DNA from: Voacanga thouarsii
Lineage: Eukaryota; Streptophyta; Magnoliopsida; Gentianales; Apocynaceae
Direction: 5' to 3'
Length of the DNA: 64,000 nucleotides
Assembly (NCBI GenBank): GCA_026120185.1
Contig: JANUWF010001217.1
Coordinates: 1,331,001-1,395,000, forward strand
The translations under genes were made by a program, and so were the position numbers. Below the pieces are notes generated by a model. That model did not search any database. It had not been told where the DNA came from and worked only from the letters and a program-made list of their open reading frames with translations. Shown piece by piece: positions 46,449 to 58,800 of the stretch (its first letter is position 1; every line of letters starts with the position of its first letter).

Positions 46449-48854
46449 TGTAACACCCCACTACCTAGGCCTATCAAGGCCAAGGATGTCGCCCCATCCA
46501 CAAGACAATGGGTCTTTATAACTAGGTCATATAAAATAAAATAAAAGAAATACTTCAAAATTAAATTTATTATAACCCAACAATACATGAACAAAATAAA
46601 AAATAATAATTATCTGCTACAATCTTTCGAAAGTAATACATAATATAAATAATGGAGAGTCTTCAAATTCATAGGCAACAATCTAGCTAATAACCTTCAC
46701 GGCAGAATCGACCTGAAAACATGGTATAAATGGTGGTGAGATAAAAATCTCAGTAAGCCTATGTATGCTTTAAGTGTTTTAGGTAAAATAGTTCATTTAT
46801 CCAAGTTGTAAAAATTTCATAAGAGAAAGTGTTGGCAAATATTAAATAAATGTTAAAAATGAAGAGTGGCGTTTTGCTTTCCAAACATACATGTGCACAA
46901 TAAATACTACCACCCAAAGAGGTAGCCATTGCACCACACGTTGGGCCCCATGACAATATAACGGTCAGAATGTTACACGTTGAGCATGTTACCGGTCAGA
47001 ATGTCACACGTTGAGCATGCTGACATAAGATAGGTGTACAGCTTACCAGGTGAGATACTCATCAATCTCTACACCCCAAACTTACTGGTTGTCCATTCTG
47101 AAAACACACAATCCACTTGACTGAAACTTACTAGCTCGGACTGGTATGACCTACCGAACTGGCATCCTATCCAGGAAGGATTCACCCCTCAGAGGTGGCC
47201 ACCTACTGAGAGACTTACCCCAGCCCTTCAAAGACTAGTTCTAGTAGTCTACCCTTATTCAGTACTCAACGTTGCTTGTCCCACTTGGGAGAAAATCGAT
47301 CATACAATATTTTACTTGGAAATAGCAATTAAGGGTTCTAAAATTCTTACTAATGTTGGCTTTTAGAAAGAGTTTAGTATTTTGTGTAAAACTGCTTGTT
47401 TTATTTTCAAATGGTTTGCTTGACTGAAATAAAAAGGAAAAATTGTCCTTAATTGCCTTTACAAAATGAATATTCATACATTTTGAATTTAGCTTGCCAC
47501 AATAATTTTGACCTTCAAATAACTCCATGCAGGAGCTTACCTGTTTGTTGCTCTTCTTGAACTCAAAAATCCTCCAACGTCAACCTAACCCCACTTGGGG
47601 TAAACACAAGGCATAAGGTTACATTCGAACTATATCTGCCTTACATAAATAATTCCTAACTCAACTAATTACAACCATAACTAACCATGACCTTAATGTC
47701 CTAAGTTTTAAGGCTAGATGATAAAGTATTTTATAAAATAAATCTAGCTTGATAAGTTAAAATAACTAGGGATTTTAAAATAATTACTAATAAGTTATGA
47801 TTTTAAATAATAAATTTTGAATATTATGGCTAATAAATAAACCAGTGTTAAATATTGAATATTACTAAATCCTATATGTAATATTGGTAAATGATAATTT
47901 TTTAAAAATAGTATTATTATAAATAAATAATAAATTACACTTAATTTTTAATTAATAATTAATAGATAATAAATAATAAAAATAATAATAAATTAATCAT
48001 ATTAAATTTTTAATTAATAAATAACAAATAAATTTTAATATAAATAATATTTAGGAACATAAGTAAAATTTTTAATTAGGGTCTACAAGGTCATTAATTA
48101 ATTCTAATATTTTATTTATTATTATTTATATAAAAGATTTATTATATATATATATATTATTTTTAATAAAAGATTTTATTTATTTGGTTAATAAAATATT
48201 AATATTTTAATTAATATTTCTAGAGTTTCGAATTTTATAGAGAAAAATATAGTAGTAATTCTAATTAAAGAAATAAAAATTGTTAATAAAAATAAAATAG
48301 AATTAACAAGAAAATAATCTTTCACCATGATTTTCCTATAGCTAGAAAAGATTCATGAACACATTCTCCAATATCAAATAATAAACTAATCCATTCATGA
48401 ACATATGTTTGAATTATCACATACTATCACAAGGCTAATTTCCTTTTAGGCGTAATCATCATTCATGGCTTCAATGGAAAATTAGAACATAGGAGCCTAA
48501 TCACCTTTGGTGTCATAATATCTAACATGCTTCAAACATCCATAAATTTCATTAAGCATGATGAACATACATTGATTCCAAAAAAAATACATATAACTTA
48601 GTCATAAACAATCTTCATGTCCTACCCCATCACCTTCATCCACATACATAAACTCAATTCCCCATTCATATCCATTCTTCTTCTCAACATCTAAGAGACA
48701 TGAATTCAAAAAAAAAAAGAAGGATTTAAGAAAAAAAATGCTTGATAGTCGATCACTTGATGAAGGCTAAAGAAGGTCCACGCGATTGAGAACCTTTAGT
48801 CATCCAAGGAAAAAAAAAAAGCAGCCATGGTTGATGGTTGATCAATCATTTCGG

Positions 48855-48894
<40 letters not shown>

Positions 48895-50798
48895 ATTAGA
48901 ATGGTATATTAAAAATTGAATGGAAGAGGATGAACAAGAAGGTTATTCTTGATTTACCTTGATGATGTTCTTGAGACCTTCAAGAAAAAACTGATTTTGA
49001 TCCGATTGAAAATTTTAGTTTGTGTGACCTTGTGTTATAAAGGCCAGAAATGAAGTCTAGGGATTAAATAGAAATTATTTGGAGTATTTGAAAGTGATTG
49101 GAAATGTTTAGGGTACGTTTAGGCTTGAAGATGTGTAGTGTGTGTTCTTGGTGTGTTTGAGAGAATTTGAGAGAAAAGGCTTGCACGATTTTCTAGAATG
49201 CTGTTGGCTGAATGTCTAGAGAAATTAGGAGTTTCGGTCTTTAGCAAGATGGAGAGAGAGTGATCGGATTTTTTTGAAATTCAAATAGAAGAAATTAAGG
49301 AATTGTTTGAGGTAGAAGATTAGCTAATGGTGATTGATCAAGGAAGGTTTCTTTGCTCTTCAATGATGCCGGTTGGACTGATCAGGTTTAAGGCAAAGAA
49401 TTAAGGCTGTTCAAGCTTTATTACTGGCTAAAATTCAGTCTACAATGGCAGAGAAAATTCTGGTTTGTTAGCTAGATACAAGAGTGATTTAATGAAATAA
49501 GAATTCTGGAATTTTTTTTAAAGTTAAAAAAAGTTTCAATAGAGTAATCTTAGGAGCTTTTTGAGGTGTGTTCATGGAGTCCAAATACTCAAGGTAAGTG
49601 TGGAGGTCAATGGTGTTCAGTTCATGGTTGAACAAGGTCCAATTTGTAGAGGTTTGAAGGTGTTTTTCGGCCTAGGCATAGAGAGACAAAACTGAAAATT
49701 TTTCTGGTTTCAACTTGTTCAAGGTTGCGAAGGTTGGTGGCTTTTGGTGCAGAATTTTCTGCATTTCTTCAGCCCGATTTGCAGCTGGTTTTTGAGGGGC
49801 TTTGAAGGTCTTTCAAGGGTGATTTTCCAGCCTTCTTTCTGGAGAAAAATAGAGGGTGGTCTTGCTAAATTGATGACAAAAAAACAGCTTCAATTCCAAC
49901 TTAGAATGCAGCGAATTGTGCAGGAAATTTTTCTTGTTTTGTGCAATTTGTACAATCCAAAAATTTGCACAGAATTTTCAGTCTTCAAGCCACATGAAAT
50001 GACCATTTTGCTGGCAGCAAATGAGTAGGATTACTGGCTGAATTTTTCGAAAGCTGTTCTGCAAAATTTCTGGAAAATTTCCAGATTTTCCTTCATTAAA
50101 ACCATGAACAACATGAAGGTAGGATTGAAGGTTTAATCATGGTGATTTATTTTTCTTGGAAACCCATCCTAATTTCTCTCCTATTTTCAGCCAATCCCCT
50201 ATCCCTTAAGACTGATTTTTGAAATTCAAGGCCAAAGAATTATCACAGAATTTCTGGAATTAAAAGAAGAGATTTAATAGATTTTGGATTATTTAAATTA
50301 TGAGGATGTTAGGACAAAGCTAGAGGTAATGAAAGGATAGGAATTCCTCTAAAATTCTTTTTAAGACATCATCATATGGTCAAGACATTATCTTCATGTC
50401 TCCCCTAAGACAATATTCCTATCTTTAAGGAATGTAAGAAAAATAAAAATTCAAACATAACTAAGATAATCATGAATAAAACTTAAGTGATGAGATTTGA
50501 ACTCATGACCTTAGAGATTAATTCACAAAACTCTAACCATTTAACCACACTAACTCTTGTATTTATTTTCTCACCTAAATATTCTTCTTATCTAAACCTC
50601 AAGCCATCTTCCTATTTCGACCTCAAGCAAAATTACATTTTTACCCTTCCTACTGAATAAGCATAGATAAGCCATCTAACCTATAACTCATAATTCTAAT
50701 GCACATAAAATCACTCAAAAAGTATATTTTTATATAGAATGATATGATATGCATCCCGACCCCCTTATTCTAAGGTTAGTTTTAGGTAGGGTTTCACA
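46449..50798 (-). repeat. 5' LTR of the gypsy element (4.35 kb)
   Basis: Plus-strand left end TGTAACACCCCAC, right end GGGTTTCACA. 46449-48490 aligns with 32055-34135. The remaining 2.3 kb has no partner because the 3' LTR is truncated. Contains (GA)n at about 48858-48894. A 94-codon plus-strand frame at 49744-50028 has no known domain. Confidence 0.88.
48858..48894. repeat. (GA)n microsatellite
   Basis: About 18 GA units inside the gypsy LTR. Confidence 0.95.
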
Positions 50799-52210
50799 TG
50801 AAACATGTGGATGGCGTTTTAATTCTTGCTCAAAATGCCCTCACAAGTTGAAATTAGTCGATGGTGAGTTTTTTTGTGATATATGTCATCAAGTGGAGAA
50901 ATCACCTTTAATAAGGTACCAAGAATTTTGATCAAGATATAATATATTTGGAAATTGATTTTCTTTGAATTTGTTTGAAGTCTTGAATATGATTGTATTT
51001 GGTGAAGGTGTCATGTGGAAATAGAAGTTATTGACCAAACAAGAAAGGCACGATTCACTATGTTTAATAAGGATGTTGAAAAATTAACCAATATTGCTGC
51101 ATTAGATCTTGTTGAAAAAGAAATAAATGTAAGTTAATAATTTTGTTTTCAGAAATGATGATGGGCATAATTTATAGATTTGTCAATAATTTAACATTGT
51201 TGTGATTTGAACATAGGATGATAGGGGAGAACCTCTTCCTAAAGTCATTGAACGCATTATTGGTGGTTCATACGTTTTTCAAGCAAAAGTGAATATGTTC
51301 AACTTGGGAACAGAGAAGGAGGATTTTACAGTCATAAGATTGTACTTTACTTTAGCATGAATTCTTCAGATGGCATAATTATAGGAAGGAATTGAACAAG
51401 GTGATGGTATCGATACTGCATTTGATATTGGAACTGTAACGCTACCAACAAAAGACAAGCTAAGACAAAAAAAAAAAAACCAAATTCTGAAGGTGATGGA
51501 AAAGAAAATGCTACTGATAAAAGAAGTGCTTCAAAAAAAAAAAAAAGAATTGACTGATCTGGATTTGGTAAATTAATGTTAGTTGAACAAAATAGACCTT
51601 ATATGTTTCTGCTTTTGATAAGTGAAGATTCTGTTTTTTTTTTTCATCCAGTTCTTTTAGAATCAATTGGTCATAAGAAATACATTTTATAATATTGCAG
51701 AAAACTATATTGGTATGAGAATGGCATTTTACAGATAGTGTTAGTATTGATTTTAAAGCTATCAGTTTTACAGCTATATTGGAATGAGAATGGCATTTGA
51801 TAGATAGTATTGGTATGAAAATGGCGTTTGATAGATAGTTACAGATAGTGTTGTAATAATATTGTGGCTAAAAAGCTATATTGGTATTGATTTTGTAAAT
51901 GTTTTATGAAAATGCCTTTTGATTTCTTCCTCTATTGATGTCTTTCTTGAAGTTATTTTCTTATTCAAATCTTTTGATGTTCTTGCATTGACTACTCTTT
52001 ATGAGTTCTGCATATGCATGTGGAGGCTGATTAACAACATGAGGGTGATTAGTACAAGCTTTCTACGACTGATGTTGGAACTATAACATCACCAATCAAG
52101 GAAAGGCTAAGACAGAACAAAGCAAATTCTAAAGCTGATGGAGAAGAAAATGCTACAGATAAGACAATTGTTTCAAAGAAAATAAGAATTCCGCGATCTT
52201 AACTTTGTAA
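50799..52210 (+). pseudogene. RPA1-like / DUF223 gene of the Helitron, 3' part
   Basis: Joined with 32054 (one TGAAA), the exon reads CSIDETCGWRFNSCSKC and then LVDGEFFCDIC. This is the C4 zinc finger (C-x2-C, C-x2-C) of the RPA1 C-terminal domain. The next exon (about 51008-51129) has CHVEIEVIDQTRKARFTMFN and TNIAALDLVEKEIN. The following one (51219 on) has VIERIIGGSYVFQAKVNMFN. A Lys-rich last exon follows at about 51389-51560. A second, diverged copy of that last exon lies at about 52066-52203. These C-terminal domains bind single-stranded DNA. Stops in the upstream part make the gene dead. Confidence 0.82.
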
Positions 52211-54189
52211 CTTAATGTTAGTTGATCAAAGTATAGGTCATATGCTCCTGTCTTTGATAAGTCCAGTTCCTGTGTATTTTCAGTCATTTTCTTTCTTCAA
52301 ACATTGCAGAAATTTGGCGTCTTAGATTATGATGTGTTCAAATATTATGCTGTTGTCGATGATGATGTTCTGATATGTGATGCCCATGCTGCAAATTGTC
52401 ATTTGTTATAGTTTCTTAAGTTTTGGTAGTGTTTTAGAACATGTTTGTTCTATATGTTTAGGAAATTGGTTTTTGTTGCGGACTAATGTGTCATCTTTGA
52501 ATGAGTTTAACAAGATCAAACATAGTGATACTTTGGTAGATTTTTATTGTTTTTCATTGTGATTGGATATTAGCATCCTTCGCCATTTTAGTTCTTTTTA
52601 TTTGTGAATGGCAATTGGGTTTTGACTTATAATGGTCATTGGTTCCATGCTGTTGCATTTATTATGGGTACTACTATAACTGATATTGAAGAGTAGAGAG
52701 TGTTTGATTAATAAACTCTACTTAAGTTTATAATTTTACAAGGCAAAAATTGAGAATAGAAAAATGTATCTGTAAAAAGAAAAAATTTACAGTCCATTAT
52801 AGAGAGACAGAGAGAGAATACACAAGATAATTTCTACAACTTCATTTCTATGACCAGCTCTTCTTTGATCTTTTTAATAGTTAACAAGAACTGCTATCTT
52901 TCCTGATCACAGCTGCAACGTACCACCCAACAAATGTACAAAGAATTGCAAAAGATATTTCATAGATAACCAAGAAGAGCAAAATCAACATTAACATCAC
53001 CATGAAGTAGAAACATGGACACCTGATATTTTCTCAACTCAATATCAATCCCGATTTGGTGTTTCCTCAGTTCCCTTAAACCAAAATGCATCAATCCTTC
53101 TTATTTTATTAGCAACGATTCCTATAGATCTCTAGCAGATCCTTTATTGTTAAGCTATTAATTTTCACATGTATATAGTTGTTGCCTGAACATTGCCTTC
53201 TCTAAAGTACTTAAACCAAAAAAGCAGCGACAATTACAATTCAATAAAGCAAAATCCGTCCCTTACCATTAAAACAATTCTACTTTATAGCACCAATCTC
53301 CATACCAAACCAAAATTGCTCTTTAAAAAACTGAACACACCTTCACATATTCAATACCCAACATGATTAACAGCAATTAAAATTAACAACGGTTTGAACT
53401 TTAAGCAAAAACAAACTTTTAACTATCTATTAAAGATATAAACACCCCTTACATTCTCCAATACATTTCAAAAAATTATAAATGCTCTGTTTATTAAAGC
53501 TAAACAACGTTTTAGATCTTCTAAAAAGTTCTTTTAAATATATACGGAATGGCTTCATAAATAGAAAGAAACCTTTCAACTCATTGTACAGTACACCTAT
53601 ATAGTACTGGCAGATGAATCAAGTGAATAGATGAAGTTGAAGTACACACACAAATCAATTTTACAAAAAACTCTTAGAATACATCAACAATATCTTGGCG
53701 AAAGATGAATCCAAGTACAAACAGATATTACACTCTTATTGTATTTACTGTTTTAATAATTATTTGTTAAACTAAATATTTCTTCTTTCAAATTATTTAG
53801 TAGTAGAATTTAGTGCTTCAAAACAAGCCTGGTTACATAGGAGAAACATTCTCAGATATCAAAGACAATTGAAATTCCAAACTACTTCAAAACAAGCACG
53901 GTTACGCAGGAGAAACATTTTCAGACATCAAAGAGAATTGAAGTTGCAAACATTTGCGGCGCCTTCACAATAACAGAACCGTGTAGGGCACCTGAACATC
54001 ACATCAAAAATAAATTAGAATAAGAAAAGAAAAAGAAAGGCACAACAGACAAATAGAGAAGATACCAATTCAATTTCTTGAAGTGATAAAAAGCAAAAGA
54101 CAAAGCTTCTTGCATAAGGTAATTTTAAAGTCTTTCTTAATTCATTAAATTCTCAATTAATTAACATACAAATTTACTATTTTTCCAAA
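52211..54189 (+). other. Helitron intergenic region between RPA-like and Rep-helicase genes
   Basis: AT-rich with no conserved frame. A short repeated unit (AGAATGGCATTT, TAGATAGT) recurs at 51716-51850, just upstream. Nothing else supported. Confidence 0.5.
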
Positions 54190-54353
54190 AGATACAATGT
54201 TTGTGATGTCACAGTATGAAGAACCAAATTACACCTGTAAGCATTGTGGTGCTATTTTCTGGTATGAGAAAAAGCTCAAAAGCCAAAAAGATTACCTATA
54301 TCCGAAGGTTTACAATATGTTGCAGGCACAGTAAAGTTAAATTTCTGATCAAC
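54190..54353 (+). pseudogene. Helitron Rep-helicase N-terminal fragment before the solo LTR
   Basis: Reads EEPNYTCKHCGAIFWYEKKL, the C-x2-C zinc motif typical of plant Helitron proteins (CxxCGAxFWxxE). A frameshift follows, then KVKFLIN up to 54353. Without the solo LTR (one TCAAC) it continues KEWPEPLKSLL at 56370. Confidence 0.82.
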
Positions 54354-56364
54354 TGAAGGATTGAACATAGACAGAGCATGCAAACGGGTGGACTGTAAAT
54401 GGAGAACATGAACATTAAACACAGAGTATTGGCACGGCATGGTGGCATGAAAACATACCTCTTGGAACTTTAAAACTTGAAGAACATGGTTGAATGGCTT
54501 GAAGGTCAAGAACAGCTTCTTCCTTGCACGTCCAGTGAACACCAGTGCACTGCATCATTTCTTCCTTCGGTGAATGCTTGCTTTCCAGTTCACGGAATAT
54601 TCCACAGCCTAATTTTCTGGTTGGTGATCACTCAATTTGGAAGAGAAGGAGATGATCACTCTCAGTTTTTCCTTAGCCCTGACCATCCATTTCCCAGGCA
54701 TGGTCTCTTTTGTTATAGAAAACGTGAAGAAAACCAAAAGCCAAGAAAGCTAAACAGTCACAAGAGAGAGAGAGAGCCAAGAGTCATCGAAAAATATTTT
54801 TATTTTTTTTCCTTTTTTATTTTATTTTATTTTTCCACACAGAAAGCCAAGAGTCATGAAACAAAAAATAATTATTTTGATAAAAATAATATTCCCGAGA
54901 TTTAATACCCGAATATTATTTACAAAATAAATTTTGGCTTCACCCTTAACTTTTCTGAACTGTGTCCGAAAAAATCCTATAGTCCAGGCTATTGGGCCCA
55001 AATAATATTTATTATTTTCCTTGGACTTGAAAAGTCCAAAATAATAAACATTAATTATTTTCTTTGGGATTAAATAAATAACCCAATAAATAATAAATGA
55101 ACCCAAATGAACAAAAAATAATTAAACTTTAATTATTTATTTCTTAGGATTTAATTAAATAAATAACACAATAAATAATTAAGTAATAATTATTTTCCTC
55201 TAGTTTAAGTCCCTGTTAATTTTCTAATTATTCAAACTGGACCTTGGCCTTGAATAATTAATTAACCAATTAAACCAGATAATAAATTTCTCTCCATTTA
55301 TTTTATTCCAGTCCAATAATAAATTAGACTTCCCGAATAAAATAAAATTCTCTCAATTGAGATCATTTTCTCAACCCCAAAAATTAATTAAGACTTACGA
55401 GCTATTCCGGGACCAAAAAGACACATCGTCTTGGCTACTAAAATGACCAAAATACCCCTACTATACAAATAGATGTATTTTGCATTTTAAATATTTCCTA
55501 ATATTACTATAAGATAATATTGACCCCAAGGACAATGCTGCATTAGCAAAGTCTTCGGCCTACAGGTGAAATGACTAAAATATTCCTCTACACATCGCCG
55601 CATAACCTCTCTAAATGACATCTACTATCCTTAGGCTTCTAGTCCAATGATCCACGACTTCTTAGAATGTTTCCGCTTTCCAAGGAAGTTACCCTAAAGC
55701 AAATATATCCAAGTCATGTTTCTCAAGGCCTTGGATATTTAGATCATCCGGACAACCACAAGGGGCGATATAGTGTAGAAACTATCTTGTACAAGTCTGT
55801 CTTAACTAACTAGTCACACATACCCAACATGCAAGTATATTGGCCCTACGATGAAACCTCAACTATAGCATATCAAAGCATATGCTTCCAGTTTCGCCAG
55901 ACCACCAACTCATACTTAAGTCATAGAGTACTAATCCACGCTGTAGCAGTAGTAGTTTAGGTTTCTGCCATATAGTACTTTTTAGAAACCACTACTATAT
56001 GTCCTGTTCTGCGTATTCGAAATACGCTTATGTCATGAAGTGAGTGGACTACTCACTGGCTAAAGATAAGCCATTCTCCATTTGGAATTCATAACATAAT
56101 AACCTAAATATGAAGAGATTATCATTCTCATCAATCGGTTAAGAACAACTGTTTATGTGTTTAAATAACCTGTGATCCATACCTTACTGTGAAAGACATT
56201 CATTCACATGGATCACTTATTTAAACACAATGGATTTGTTCCAAACGAAAATGTGCACAGATAAAGAAAATAAATTCACAAATAATTTCCGACAAATAAA
56301 TTCTTTTATTAACATATTCAATATTTTCATTAGAAAATTAGTCTAAGAGGTTATATTCCCAACA
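54354..56364 (-). mobile_element. Solo LTR of the element A family in the Helitron Rep gene
   Basis: About 2.01 kb, matching the reverse complement of the LTRs of element A. It runs from TGAAGGATTGAACATAGACA to ATATTCCCAACA. Target duplication TCAAC is exact (54349-54353 and 56365-56369). No internal sequence remains, so it arose by LTR-LTR recombination after insertion. Confidence 0.95.
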
Positions 56365-58800
56365 TCAACAAGGAATGGCCTGAACCACTGAAAAGTTTGC
56401 TTCTTTGCAATGATAACAACAACAATCAGAAATTCTTTGAGAATATTCGAGCTTATAACTCCGTGTTTGCCATGACTTCAACTGGTGGTTATATTGATCA
56501 AAGCATCAATACAAATTCCACGCCATATGCATTCCAAATTTGTAGTCAAAACCATCATCAAATTGGTACGCTTCTTCCTGAGATAGGCAAAAAATCAAGT
56601 TTTTGTCAATTACATGTCCATGACACTGATAATGAGGTTTAAAATCGCTTAGATGCTGTTAATAAAAAACAGTGTAATGATGCATTGGATAGGCAACTTA
56701 TTCAATCATTCATTGAGATGTTTGATCTTAATAACAGATTGACACAAGCATTTTGGATGGCAAGAGAATGATTTAAGGATTATGATATTGAAAACTTGAC
56801 GCTAAAAATAAAAGGTCAATTTTCAAAGAAGAAAAGAGAATATAATGAGGTTCAATACAATGAAGTTGCAAGTATGATAATTGGAGATTTTGAACATAAA
56901 TCATTGGATCGAGATATTATTGTTCAAGGAAGAAATGGTTCATTGAAAAGGATCCATTATTTACACCCTTCATTTTTTGCATTGCAATATCCACTGTTAT
57001 TTCCTTATAGAGAAGATGGTTTTCATACGTAAATCAAATATGCAGAAAATAAATAGAAGAATCGAACAAAAAGGAAGTTTGTAACAATGAATGAATTTTA
57101 TTCTTATCTTATCCAAGATAGAGTGGATATACAATGTAATGTTACACTGGGAGGTCGACTTTTTCAACAATTTATAGTGGATTGTTATACTGCAATTGAG
57201 CAACAAAGATTGGACTAGATCAGAAAAAATCAAGGACAATTGAGAAGTGATCTTTATCAGAATATACAAGATGCAGTAGAGAAAGGTGATATTGATTCAA
57301 CGAAAATTGGAAAGCGAATAATTTTGCCATCAACATTTACAGGAAGTCCACGCTACATGATTCAAAATTACCAAGATGCAATGGCAATTTGCAGAACATA
57401 TGGAAACCCAGATTTGTTTATTAGATTTACAGCTAACCTAAATTGTCATGAAGTTCAATTTTATTTGAAGCAAAAAGGAGGTCAAAAGGCTTAAAATAGT
57501 CCAGATATTGAAACATGGATTTTCAAGATGAAACTAGATGAAATGATCAAGGATATCATCAAGAACAAATTTTTTAGGCCAGTTCAAGCAGGTTTGTAGT
57601 ATTTCTGAACTTCATTCAAATTTAATCACTTTTGTTACATTTTTAATCAATCCATTTTAACTAAGAATGATTTTTTTTTATACCAATATAGTTGTATACA
57701 CAATTGAATTCCAAAAGAGAGGATTACCACACTCTCATATGCTACTTTGGTTAGATGAGACAGTCAAGAGAAATAACACAGAGGATATAAACAAAATCAT
57801 CAGTGCAGAAATACCTGATCTAATTGTTGATCCTCATTGTTATAAAGCAGTTTCAAATTTCATGATGCATGAGCTATGTGGTTTAGCAAATCCAAATTCA
57901 CATGCATGAGTAATGGTATGTTTTATTTCTCCCCTGATTATCAAATAAATATACAATTTTGTTAAATATCAAATATTGTTTGATAAAACCAAAATAATTT
58001 TACAGATACATGTTCAAAGCACTTTCCAAAAGATTTTCAGTCTGAAACAAATATTGACAGTAATAGTTATTGCTTATACAAACGAAGATGCAATAATAGG
58101 TTTGTGGAAAAGTGTGGAATCAAATTGGACAATAGGTATGTTGTGCCTTACAACAGATTTTATTGCTTAAGTATCAAAGCTATATCAATGTTGAAGCTTG
58201 CAATTAATCAAAAGCAATTAAGTATCTGTTCAAGTACATTACAAAAGGGTTTGATCGAATTGAAGTTGTGATTGTAAATAATCCATCAAATCCAACAGTA
58301 ATTGAAAACAATTCAGAAGTACCAAAGGATGAAACCAGAGCATTTTTGGACTGTTGATATTTATCTCCATGTAAGGTTTGCTGGCGAATTTTTTATTTTG
58401 ACAGACATTTTAGAATACCAGCAGTAGAAAGATTGTGTGCACATCTTGATAGTGAACAACTGCTCATATTCAAAGATGATGATCTATTGCCATAGATTTT
58501 TAATAGAGAAAATGCTGGGAAAACTATGCTGACTGAATGGTTTGCCAAAAATGATACTGATCTAGAAGCAAGACAATTGGCTTTTGCATAATTCCCAAGC
58601 AAATACACGTGGAATAGACAAGAAAAATCATGGAAAAAAAGAAAAACAAATAGATGTATTAGCAGAATTACGTATGTGCCTCTAAGCACTGGTGAGACGT
58701 ATTTTCTACGGATGTTACTGAATGTTGTTAAATGTCCTACATCATTTGAAAACATCCGCACAATAAATAGTGTCACATATGCATCATTTGAGGATGCCTA
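56365..58800 (+). pseudogene. Helitron Rep (HUH endonuclease) region
   Basis: Frames 56397-56642 (FFENIRAYNSVFAMTSTGG, FCQLHVHDTDNEV) and 56796-57032 (LHPSFFALQYPLLFPYREDG) give the Helitron_like_N lead. 57240-57494 has GSPRYMIQNYQDAMAICRTY and GNPDLFIRFTANLNC. After a probable intron (about 57591-57690) EFQKRGLPHSHMLLWL carries the HUH motif (HSH at 57730-57738). The two-tyrosine motif KYLFKYITKG is at about 58220-58246. Catalytic residues for rolling-circle nicking are all present, but stops at 56641, 57030, 57494 and others break the frame. Confidence 0.9.

Larger units (their letters stand above)
32055..50798 (-). mobile_element. Ty3/gypsy LTR retrotransposon with very long LTRs, nested in the RPA-like gene
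   Basis: Target duplication TGAAA is at 32050-32054 and 50799-50803. The 5' LTR (46449-50798, minus strand) starts TGTGAAACCCTACC. The 3' LTR (32055-about 34135) lacks its first 2.2 kb. Between them are gag, protease and a partial RT on the minus strand, with Copia element B inside the RT. RNase H, integrase and the front of the 3' LTR are gone: RT sequence reading SFLGLAGYYKMFV joins LTR sequence directly near 34131-34135. Confidence 0.92.

Noticed and set aside
49744..50028. 94-codon frame in the gypsy LTR as a captured gene
   Set aside because: No recognised domain and no conserved start context. Its partner LTR is deleted there, so conservation cannot be judged.
54276..54905. Frames on both strands at the left edge of the solo LTR
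   Set aside because: They cover LTR sequence of the element A family, which is non-coding in all copies seen here.
58393..58776. 127-codon minus-strand frame
   Set aside because: It is antisense to the Helitron Rep region, which has recognisable motifs on the plus strand.
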